Made by a program: the position numbers and the translations under genes. Positions 1-6,900 of a stretch of 57,977 nt of DNA are shown here, one piece after another; position 1 is the stretch's first letter, and each line of letters begins with the position of its first letter. The notes beneath the pieces were generated by a model. It did no database searches, was not told where the DNA came from, and saw only the letters and a list, made by a program, of their open reading frames with translations. This stretch comes from Oscillospiraceae bacterium. GTDB lineage: Bacteria; Bacillota; Clostridia; Oscillospirales; CAG-272. Location of the stretch: contig SVRZ01000014.1 in the NCBI GenBank assembly GCA_015064555.1, positions 1-57,977 of the forward strand, read 5' to 3'.

Positions 1-25
1 TCCTCTTTTCGTCATACTCTTTTTT

Positions 26-46
26 GCCTCATTTTGAGGCTTTTTT
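26..46 (+). terminator. Intrinsic terminator of a gene left of the window
   Basis: A 6-bp stem (GCCTCA/TGAGGC, 3-nt loop) is followed directly by six T on the plus strand. No plus-strand gene precedes it inside the window, so it probably ends a transcript that enters from the left edge. Confidence 0.6.
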
Positions 47-80
47 GTTTTCTTTAGGCTTTTTGCTCAATTAGCAATTA

Positions 81-122
81 AAAAAGAAACTAGCTCAAAC
101 ACAAATTAATGCATTTGAGCTA
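81..122 (-). terminator. Terminator of the 65-aa peptide gene, overlapping its stop codon
   Basis: On the minus strand a 9-bp perfect stem (TAGCTCAAA/TTTGAGCTA, 91-99 with 114-122, 14-nt loop) is followed by a T-rich run at 81-88. The TGA stop of the peptide gene (95-97) lies inside the stem, so ribosomes finishing translation would touch the hairpin. The core CTCAAA...TTTGAG recurs in other hairpins of this window. Confidence 0.65.
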
Positions 123-292
123 GCCCCAGGATAGTCGATCGCAACACTATCCTCAAGTGTGTATGCAGAATCATCCTGTTTAAGAATCCTAAGACCACCT
201 CCGGACGTCTCAACCGATGCCGATACCGCAATCACGGTTATCAGAACGATCAGCAAGGAGAGTGTCGCAAAAAGTATTTTTTTGTTTCTCAT
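95..292 (-). CDS. Small exported peptide, 65 aa
   Basis: I do not recognise this gene. The start at 292 is chosen because GGAGG lies 8 nt upstream; longer in-frame starts have no such site. Residues 1-6 are basic (MRNKKI), 7-25 form a hydrophobic segment, and a plausible signal peptidase site follows AVSA near residue 25. The mature part would be about 40 residues, acidic, with a GGG near its start and one Cys next to the C-terminus (ALICV). It is divergently transcribed from an AraC-type regulator, so the two may be co-regulated. It could be a secreted signal peptide, a small surface protein or a short membrane protein. It is unlikely to be a random ORF because it has its own RBS, signal-like N-terminus and terminator. 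Confidence 0.6.
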   Translation of the reverse strand: MRNKKILFATLSLLIVLITVIAVSASVETSGGGLRILKQDDSAYTLEDSVAIDYPGASSNALICV

Positions 293-314
293 ACAAGCTT
301 CCTCCATTTTTTTA

Positions 315-420
315 ATGTAAATTATTGACAAGTATGTATTATCTTGTTATACTAATTCTACAATACCAAACAATTCTTCGCAATTTAAATTATTGAGCAA
401 AAAGATGTAAATTATTGACA
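315..420 (+). promoter_or_regulatory. Divergent control region: sigma-A promoter and repeated 16-nt sites
   Basis: TTGACA (325-330) and TATACT (348-353) are separated by exactly 17 nt and point towards the AraC gene. A 16-nt sequence ending in ATTATTGACA occurs twice without mismatch (315-330 and 405-420), and a weaker version lies between them (about 381-396). Two identical direct repeats, one over the -35 box and one just before the RBS, look like regulator sites, perhaps for AraC autoregulation. A weaker minus-strand promoter for the peptide (TTGTTT, 16 nt, TATAAC) overlaps at about 346-373. Confidence 0.6.
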
Positions 421-447
421 TCGCAAATCATAAACGGAGGAAAGAGG

Positions 448-1305
448 ATGAACTACAGTCAGTTGAAACCGTACGTACGGCAGATCAAGGAAAAGACTAT
501 CGATAAACCATCCACATTACCGATACGATATCTTGTGGGATACCAGATAATAATAGTTATCAAAGGTGCGGCAACAATAAAATTTACTGATACTTCATAC
601 ATTCTGAATGCAGGCGACTGTATGCTTGTTCCTCCAAATGAGCCGCACTCCTATGAGATCGCAGAGAACTATGAGTGCCTTTTCATAGATTTTGACCCAA
701 ACTACAGCGAGATCAGCAGAATGCGCAATATATCCTCATCCATACCGCCAAATGATCTGCCAAATCACAGGAAAAAGTATATTCAGGATAATATTTACAA
801 CAATCTTCCCTTCCTTTTCACACCGGACAATATTGACCGGTATATGAAATACTTTTATGAGATAAGGGAAGCTGTTATCGAAAACAACTCGATAATTGCT
901 GAAGAAAGAATGATCAAGATGCTAAATCTGTTTCACCGTGCCATGGGCATAGAAACGGTAAAGACCCGTCCTGATTATTGCGCTGCCGCAAAAAGCTTTA
1001 TGGACGCACGATATCTGGAATCTCTGACTCTCGATATAATTTCCGAAATATGCAACGTAAATAAATTCACCTTGGAAAGAAGGTTTAAAACCAGATACGG
1101 AACCAGTATAATTGCATATTACAACGGCCTGAGATTAGAGCATGCGAAATCCGCTTTGCAAAATGGAGCACGCATTCGCGATATATCAGAGGAGCTTAAT
1201 TTTTATGATGAGTATGCATTTTCAAGCTTCTTCAAAAAGCATACAGGCGTATCTCCGAAAAAATACAAGGAAACATATTTGGCAAAAAACAAAGATTCAA
1301 TATAA
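448..1305 (+). CDS. AraC-family transcriptional regulator
   Basis: The protein is 285 aa. The ATG at 448 is preceded by GGAGGAAAGAGG, which is far better than the in-frame TTG upstream. The N-terminal half is a cupin-type sensing domain, visible in a GDCMLVPPNEPHSYEI segment typical of AraC effector domains. The C-terminal 100 residues carry the two helix-turn-helix motifs and end with the family signature (FYDEYAFSSFFKKHTGVSPKKYKE). Such proteins commonly activate genes for sugar or glycan use, but the ligand cannot be told from sequence. The nearest candidate target is the divergent peptide gene, and repeated 16-nt sites lie in the shared upstream region. A terminator follows at 1343. Confidence 0.9.
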   Translation: MNYSQLKPYVRQIKEKTIDKPSTLPIRYLVGYQIIIVIKGAATIKFTDTSYILNAGDCMLVPPNEPHSYEIAENYECLFIDFDPNYSEISRMRNISSSIPPNDLPNHRKKYIQDNIYNNLPFLFTPDNIDRYMKYFYEIREAVIENNSIIAEERMIKMLNLFHRAMGIETVKTRPDYCAAAKSFMDARYLESLTLDIISEICNVNKFTLERRFKTRYGTSIIAYYNGLRLEHAKSALQNGARIRDISEELNFYDEYAFSSFFKKHTGVSPKKYKETYLAKNKDSI

Positions 1306-1342
1306 CACACTATCAATCTATCCTATATGGTTATATACCAAA

Positions 1343-1392
1343 GAGGGGGCTGTCTCAAATGCAAAATTAAGAGCGTTTGAGGCAGCTCTTTT
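1343..1392 (+). terminator. Terminator after the AraC gene
   Basis: A long imperfect hairpin pairs AGAG-GCTGTCTCAAATGC with GCGTTTGAGGCAGCTCT around a 10-nt loop and is followed by four T. It belongs to the related hairpin family described in the findings. Confidence 0.6.
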
Positions 1393-1460
1393 CCTATGCA
1401 TTGAAGCGAAAATACAGAAGAGAAAAAAGTACAGAAAACGGATTTTTTCTATGCTTTTTC

Positions 1461-1536
1461 TGGTCTGAGTGGCAAGACTTGAACTTGCGGCCTCTACCAC
1501 CCCAAGGTAGCGCGCTACCAACTGCGCCACACCCAG
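1461..1536 (-). tRNA. tRNA-Pro (anticodon GGG)
   Basis: The minus strand folds into a full cloverleaf: 7-bp acceptor CTGGGTG/CACTCAG (one G-T pair), D arm GCGC/GCGC, anticodon arm CTACC/GGTAG with loop TTGGGGT (anticodon GGG), 5-nt variable loop, T arm GCAAG/CTTGC with loop TTCAAGT, discriminator A and encoded CCA. All arm lengths are normal. The gene lies alone between the AraC terminator and a decayed oxidoreductase fragment. Confidence 0.93.
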
Positions 1537-1573
1537 ATATCTTTTTTCTAGACGAGGCGCATAACTTTTTTTA

Positions 1574-1723
1574 GAGCATACCATTGAGAACCCGTACGGT
1601 AAATCTATCTGCTCAATTGAGGAAACCTGCAGGAATCACTTAATTTCTTTCGCTGCAGAGAAATCGCGTATAAGCGGTGAGGTTGTCGATTTTAATTCCT
1701 ACGTAAACGAGCTTGGAGTGTAA
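1574..1723 (+). pseudogene. C-terminal remnant of a Gfo/Idh/MocA-type oxidoreductase
   Basis: From about 1574 to the TAA at 1721 one frame reads as the end of a protein: ENPYGKSICSIEETC, then HLISFAAEKSRISGEVVDF and YVNELGV. The pattern HxxxFAAExSR followed by G-VVDF is typical of the C-terminus of NAD(P)-dependent Gfo/Idh/MocA oxidoreductases. There is no start codon with an RBS, and the catalytic and nucleotide-binding parts, which normally make up about 300 residues, are missing. The break lies about 40 nt from the tRNA-Pro gene, so a deletion or recombination beside the tRNA is likely. The family assignment comes from motif memory only. Confidence 0.5.
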
Positions 1724-1753
1724 TTTGTAAAATTAACCTTACATAATATTAAT

Positions 1754-1811
1754 AAAAAGAAGAATTGATTAAAAAGTTATCCTTATGGTGATGAAGTTAA
1801 TTCTTCTTTTT
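1754..1811 (+). terminator. AT-rich hairpin, possible terminator
   Basis: Thirteen bases (AAAAAGAAGAATT, 1754-1766) pair perfectly with AATTCTTCTTTTT (1799-1811) across a 32-nt loop, and more T follows. It could be the old terminator of the decayed oxidoreductase gene. The stem is weak in GC. Confidence 0.4.
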
Positions 1812-1830
1812 GTCTTGCTTTTGATTCGAT

Positions 1831-1886
1831 AAATAGAAAAAGAGCCGTCTCAAACACTCTTTAAAATCGCATTTGAGACAGCCCTT
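1831..1886 (-). terminator. Terminator of the ADP-ribosylglycohydrolase gene
   Basis: On the minus strand AGGGCTGTCTCAAA pairs with TTTGAGACGGCTCT and is followed by TTTTCTATTT. It lies 35 nt past the stop of the minus-strand gene and has the same core as the hairpin at 1343-1392. Confidence 0.7.
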
Positions 1887-1920
1887 TTAATTCTCCGCAC
1901 GTAAGCGGTTATTCAGATAA

Positions 1921-2739
1921 TTATCGCTTCACGCGCTTTCCCTTTATTGTGTTGAAGGCATAGTATATGGTTTCAAGCTTTGGGAGCAGATAGGTCAGCG
2001 CCTTGTCCTCAAGCTCTATCGGCACGCCGTAGTATGCTTCGGCTATCGAGCCGGTTATCGCGCCTTGTGTGTCGGCATCTCCTCCGAGCGAAACGGCATT
2101 ACGGACGGCGTCCTCAAAAGAGGTCGATTCCAGGAAGCAAACGATTGCCTCGGGCACACTTCTCTGACAGGTAATAAACGTTCCGTCATCGACGTTGCAA
2201 TACTCGCGTATCTTATCGACCTTCAGGGTTGCTATCTCTGGGTAGTATTCTATCATTCTTTCGCGGATATCCTCCATAGAAGCCCCCATCCGTGCAAGAT
2301 ATATTGCCATAGCTACCGACTCCGCACCCTTCAGCCCCTCGGGGTGATTGTGAGAGACCTCGGTCACAAGCCTTGAGAAGTACCTGACGTCCTCCTCGCT
2401 CTGTGATATCCATCCGACCGGGCTTACTCTCATAGCCGCACCGTTTCCATAGCTTTCATACGGCACGGGGTTATACATAAACCATTCGTAGAAATTCTTT
2501 CCCCAGCTGCACGCCTGATGAGCTCTGCCCATTTCCACCATCTTTTCTATGACGAACCTCTGAAAGTCCGGCTCGCGCCAGCGACCGCGCCTAAGCGTGA
2601 AGGCATTCGCTATCGCGAGAGTCATAAGACTGTCATCGGTGTACGTACACGCGCCTGTGAATAGGGTGAATTTCTTGCTTTTGTTATTCTGCCATTCGTG
2701 CTGACTGCCAACAATATCTCCGATTATTGCTCCGAGCAT
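1921..2739 (-). CDS. ADP-ribosylglycohydrolase family protein
   Basis: The protein is 272 aa, a normal length for the ADP-ribosylglycohydrolase (DraG-like) family. The metal-binding motifs are present: GDIVGS at residues 7-12, TDDS at 34-37 and GGDADTQG near residue 220, so the dinuclear Mg site that removes ADP-ribose from proteins or small molecules looks intact. The start at 2739 has AGGAG upstream. No signal peptide, so it acts in the cytoplasm. A GNAT acetyltransferase gene lies upstream on the same strand, separated by a nested hairpin. The substrate is not predictable; no ADP-ribosyltransferase partner is visible nearby. Confidence 0.88.
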   Translation of the reverse strand: MLGAIIGDIVGSQHEWQNNKSKKFTLFTGACTYTDDSLMTLAIANAFTLRRGRWREPDFQRFVIEKMVEMGRAHQACSWGKNFYEWFMYNPVPYESYGNGAAMRVSPVGWISQSEEDVRYFSRLVTEVSHNHPEGLKGAESVAMAIYLARMGASMEDIRERMIEYYPEIATLKVDKIREYCNVDDGTFITCQRSVPEAIVCFLESTSFEDAVRNAVSLGGDADTQGAITGSIAEAYYGVPIELEDKALTYLLPKLETIYYAFNTIKGKRVKR

Positions 2740-2764
2740 TTATTTCACTCCTTTTTCTTCTATA

Positions 2765-2843
2765 GACCGCCAAAGCACAAAAAATATCGCATTTTATGCT
2801 TTATATGGAATGTTTTGTTTACAAAATTATGCGTTTCGCGGTC
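2765..2843 (-). repeat. Nested inverted repeat in the leader of the ADP-ribosylglycohydrolase gene
   Basis: Three nested inverted repeats share one centre: GACCGC (2765) with GCGGTC (2838), CGCATTTT (2788) with AAAATTATGCG, and GTTTTGT with ACAAAA near 2812-2827. They fill almost all the space between the GNAT stop codon and the RBS of the next gene. It may be a terminator, an RNA processing site or a small miniature element. Confidence 0.4.
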
Positions 2844-2844
2844 A

Positions 2845-3288
2845 TTACAGCTTCTTCGTAAGATAGATCATATCAATAAGCTGCGCACCGCATTCGTATA
2901 TCGGATGATCGTAATTGTCGGTGAAAAAGTTCTTCACCTTATGCGAAGGGATAAATCCGCATTTTTCATAAAATGGTACCGTCGCAGGGCTGTCACCCGT
3001 GCCGACCTGAAGAACGGAATATACCCCGGAATACTCCCTCACCAAAAAGTCGATCAATGCCCTTGCATACCCCTTAGTGCGATGATCGGGGTGAGTGGCG
3101 ATATTTTTGATCTCGAGAATACCCTCTCCCTCGTCGGTAACAACGCATTCTCCCTTGATACCGCCATCATCGATGATATACATCCTGCCTCTTTCCAGAT
3201 ATCGGTCTATCATACTCTCCTGCTCGTCCGCGAGCAAAAGCAGATCTATATACCGTTTTTTATTTTCCTTTACCTCGATAATTCTCAT
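2845..3288 (-). CDS. GNAT-family N-acetyltransferase
   Basis: The protein is 147 aa. It has the GNAT core: a beta-strand with EIKNIATHPDHRTKGYARAL, where RTKGYA is the acetyl-CoA pyrophosphate loop (R/QxxGxG/A), followed by YEKCGFIP, the usual FYEKxGF motif. GNAT enzymes transfer an acetyl group from acetyl-CoA to an amine, but the substrate cannot be told. The start at 3288 has AGGA upstream and lies 12 nt after the stop of a 54-aa gene, so the two are probably one transcript read from the promoter at 3576-3604. Confidence 0.85.
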   Translation of the reverse strand: MRIIEVKENKKRYIDLLLLADEQESMIDRYLERGRMYIIDDGGIKGECVVTDEGEGILEIKNIATHPDHRTKGYARALIDFLVREYSGVYSVLQVGTGDSPATVPFYEKCGFIPSHKVKNFFTDNYDHPIYECGAQLIDMIYLTKKL

Positions 3289-3300
3289 AATTTATCCTGC

Positions 3301-3465
3301 TCAGGCGAGCGCGCCCGTCATAAACACGCCACACGGAATATATACGCATACATCCTCGGTGCAGCCGTCAAGCGTGATCGAATAAAGCGGCAAAAAGTCA
3401 AGCTCCCATTCCTCATCCCACCATAGTGTGATCTCATTCTCGTGAAATATAGAATCAACAGTCAT
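3301..3465 (-). CDS. Small hypothetical protein, 54 aa
   Basis: I do not recognise this protein. The ATG at 3465 has GGAGGGGAG directly upstream, a very strong RBS. The product is acidic and aromatic (ITLWWDEEWELDFLPLY), has two Cys near residues 35-44 and no signal peptide or clear membrane segment. It lies 12 nt before the GNAT gene and is probably cotranscribed with it. It may be a small partner or substrate of the acetyltransferase, but this is only an inference from position. Confidence 0.6.
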   Translation of the reverse strand: MTVDSIFHENEITLWWDEEWELDFLPLYSITLDGCTEDVCVYIPCGVFMTGALA

Positions 3466-3529
3466 AATCTCCCCTCCGGATGCCGGCATTCACGGCATAA
3501 TATGGGTAGCCTTGCTTCTCATACCGCAT
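3455..3529 (-). CDS. Possible 24-aa leader ORF
   Basis: An ATG at 3529 follows AGGAG and opens a 24-codon frame (MRYEKQGYPYYAVN and so on) whose TGA stop overlaps the start of the 54-aa gene by 11 nt. Overlap of this kind allows translational coupling. The RBS spacing is long, so this is tentative. Confidence 0.25.
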   Translation of the reverse strand: MRYEKQGYPYYAVNAGIRRGDYDC

Positions 3530-3575
3530 TAATAACCTTTTCTCCTATTATTTTATTAAGAGAAATCCCGTGTTT

Positions 3576-3604
3576 ATTATATACACGATTTTCGCATTTG
3601 TCAA
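3576..3604 (-). promoter_or_regulatory. Consensus sigma-A promoter of the 54-aa/GNAT genes
   Basis: On the minus strand TTGACA (3599-3604) and TATAAT (3576-3581) are separated by 17 nt, a full consensus match. The expected start is near 3569, giving a leader of about 100 nt that contains the possible 24-aa ORF. Confidence 0.8.
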
Positions 3605-3634
3605 GAATTTTTCATATCTCAGCAGCTTCCCGGG

Positions 3635-3678
3635 AGAAATTTAAAGGACCGACTCGAGCGAAAAGCAAGAGCCGGTCC
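3635..3678 (-). terminator. Terminator of the lipoprotein transcript
   Basis: On the minus strand GGACCGGCTC pairs with the GAGTCGGTCC arm (3646-3678, loop and a small internal mismatch) and is followed by TTTAAATTT. It lies 55 nt past the small lipoprotein gene and probably ends the transcript that begins at the giant lipoprotein gene. Confidence 0.6.
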
Positions 3679-3732
3679 AATATTATATACTTCTGTGAAT
3701 AAATGCGTAAACTCGCCTAAAACTAAATCAAT

Positions 3733-3978
3733 CTACTCTGTTTCCGTTGCAGCTTTAGTTTCAGTTCCTTGTTCCCACTCGTGTTCTGCGTTGTCTATAC
3801 TTTCGCTTGTGTGACCACAAGTCGCTGAATACCAGTGATGGCTCTCATTGCTCGTCCATTCGTCCGAATATGTGTGAGCGTGTTTCATCTCCGTCGAACA
3901 CGCTACCAACACTAACAAATTTAGAACAATTATGAAGAGAACAACCAACCTTTTAGTATAATTCAAAATGCATTTCAT
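3733..3978 (-). CDS. Small, probably truncated, surface lipoprotein
   Basis: The product is 81 aa: basic N-terminus, hydrophobic stretch and a lipobox LVLVAC with Cys at about residue 27, so it should be exported and lipid-anchored. The mature part starts with HAHTYSDEWTSNESHHWY, then CGH and HEWEQGTETKAATE, a pattern common in clostridial surface proteins where it is normally followed by a second Cys motif (such as T-T-CxxC) and further repeats. Here a stop comes right after KAATETE, so the usual continuation is missing. The start lies 19 nt after the stop of the 11.6-kb gene and has no good RBS, so translation may depend on coupling. It is either a short stand-alone member or a remnant of a longer protein. 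Confidence 0.6.
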   Translation of the reverse strand: MKCILNYTKRLVVLFIIVLNLLVLVACSTEMKHAHTYSDEWTSNESHHWYSATCGHTSESIDNAEHEWEQGTETKAATETE

Positions 3979-3997
3979 AATTTATGATACCATAGTT

Positions 3998-6900
3998 TTA
4001 TGATTTTTCTCTCAAAGTTATTGTATAGTCACTTAGATATACATCATAACCATTACTATCACTCCACATTGCCCATGTTCTATTACCTTTAAATGCAGAA
4101 ACACATATATCGGATAATGTATAATTATCATCTTTCCATTGAAGGTTAAACCACCAGTACTCATTATCCGAACACCAACGTTCGGAATCACTATTCTTTT
4201 TAAGTTGAATTGTTGTAAGGTTAGTACATCCCTCGAATGCGCCGGCTTTGATACATGTCAATGTCGACGGCAAAGAAATTCCAGATATTTTAGAACCTGC
4301 AAATATAGTGGTTAGTGTTCTTACACCTTCCGGAACTGTAATGTTTCCAGTTAATGCTTCGGGAACAGCAATAATAAACACTTGATAGGTAGTAGAGCCT
4401 TTATCGTATAATACACCATCTACACTATAATAGTATGTATTGCCACTAGCCACCGTAAACGTTTTCAATCTACTACAACCATCAAATGTATCATAATGAT
4501 GCGTACCTCCATAGTAATTTACTACGGAATCACCAGTTACCCATGCTTGCAAATCAAAAATTCTAGTTACATTTTTGGGTATATGAATTGTTTGTAGTGA
4601 AGAACATCCATAGAATGCTCCTTGATGAATAGTCACAACGCTATCAGGGATAGTTACACTAGTTAAAGAACTACAATTGGCAAAAATACACTCCGATAAT
4701 GCCTTCAAATTGTTAGGAAGCGTTACCTTAAAAAGAGATGAACAATTGATAAAAGCGAAATTACCAATGGATGTTACTGTGTTTGGAATTGAAACCGATT
4801 TTAATGTAGTACAACATGCAAACGCATGCGCGCCAATTCTTGTAATACTACCATCACTAGGAATCGTCACATTTGTACCATAGCCCCATAAAAGTGTCTT
4901 GTTGACTATGTCGATAAGCAAATTATTGTTAGATTTAAATGCGGTGTTTGCCGAATCTACGTATACCGATTGCAAACTAGTGTTAGCAAGAGCATCTTCG
5001 TCTATACTTGTAATATCCTTACCAACAACCAATTCATTTAAACTCTCAATATTATGCAATGCACCCTTATGTAATTCTCCTTTATTAACAGAAAGCGACT
5101 TTAAGGATGATGGAATATAATATACAACATTTTTAGTATCGTCGTCATTGTAACAATAATATTGTTCTATCGCTACCCCACCACTATAACTTGTTGTGCC
5201 AAAAATATATCCCAAAGGATACTTGTAACTATAATTCATAGAATAACCAATAAACGGTATCTCTAAACTGGTTATATTTCCACATCCGGATAACGCACCT
5301 GAACCAATTGTGACAACCGAATCAGGAATAATGATACTAGTCAAACCAAAACAGTTTTTAAATGCATATGCACCTATACTCGTCACCTTTTCGCCAATGT
5401 TGATATCGTTCAACATTGAGCAATTATAGAATGCACCATACAATATCTTTCCACCGGATATATTCACGGTCTTAAGTGAAGAAGGAATATAGTTGTAGGT
5501 GTAATCATAGGTGGATGATGAATAATACTGCTGTACCGAATTATATTGTCCCGTCGGGCCGCGTCCAAAAACATATCCAAACAATGTAGAAGACGATGCA
5601 GATGTAGCTGTTCCATTACTTCCTACAAACGGCAAAGTAATCGTTTGTAACGATCCACAACCTGCAAACGCACCTTGTCCAATCGAAGTAACCGTTTCCG
5701 GAACTACAATTTCTGTAACGCCAGATGCGCCTGCAAAGGCATATGCTCTTATAGAAGTAATTGTACTTGGAATTGTCAGTTTTCCTGTAACTACATTAGT
5801 TCCACCAATATAAAGATTGCCAGTGTAGTACATTGGATTAGAATATGCATTTTCAAAAGTTATACCACACCAACTATCCAAAGTGCCCTTATAAGAGAGC
5901 TTTGTTAAGCCTGTACAGCCTTCGAACACCGATTGACCAATGGAAACAATTCCGCTTGGCAACGTAACTGAAGTGATATTTTCGCATTTTATGAATGCAT
6001 AATCACTTATTTGCGTTACACTTGACGACAAAGTAATCTCAGTAAGTTCCACATCGTTAATATGCAGTTTGCCTACATAGTATAAGGGGTTGGCATAAGT
6101 ATTTTCAAATACAATACCGCACCAAGTATCAACACTTCCGAGATAATTTACTTTGGTAAGACTTGTGCAACCTTCGAACGACGATTGACCAATGGAAACA
6201 ATTCCACTAGGCAGCGTAACCGAAGTGATATTTTCGCATTTTATGAATGCATAATCACTTATTTGCGTTACACTTGACGACAAAGTAATCTCAGTAAGTT
6301 CCACATTATTAATATGCAGTTTGCCTACATAGTACAAGGGATTGGCATAAGTATTTTCAAATACGATACCACTCCAAGTATCAACACTTCCGAGATAATT
6401 AACTTTGGTAAGACTTGTGCATCCTTCAAATGCCGATTTCCCGATTGATATAACCGCACTAGGAATTGTAATCGAAATTATACTAGTTTGATTTTGGAAT
6501 GCATATTCATAAATTCCATAATTTTTACCGTTATAATTATTCGGCAGCACAAGAGCCGTTTCCGAACCACTATATCCAATCAAATATACATTCGTGCCAT
6601 CATCGTAGAAAATAAATCCATTATCATCTACTTTAACTCCTGCAGAGTTTTCATCGGTAACAATTCTTTCTGCGTAATATCCTACATAACCGTAAGAAGA
6701 CGAGCCTGCGGTGATACCAAGAGCTGATTTGTTAACAACTTCAATTAATTTGTTGCAGTAATAGAACGCATTTGAACCAATTGAGTTAACGGAAGTACCA
6801 AGAGTAACGGTCGTAAGTTTTTTGTTGTTATAGAAAGCGTTAGAGCCTATCTTTGAAACTCCATCACCTATAATCACGTTACTCAAATTAGTTGCCCCAT

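Noticed and set aside
415-447. TTG start for the first AraC gene
   Set aside because: The ATG at 448 has a strong RBS and the TTG is part of a repeated promoter-like site.
1461-1740. Integrated element at tRNA-Pro
   Set aside because: No integrase, no duplicated tRNA 3' end and no att-like direct repeat could be seen; only a gene fragment remains.
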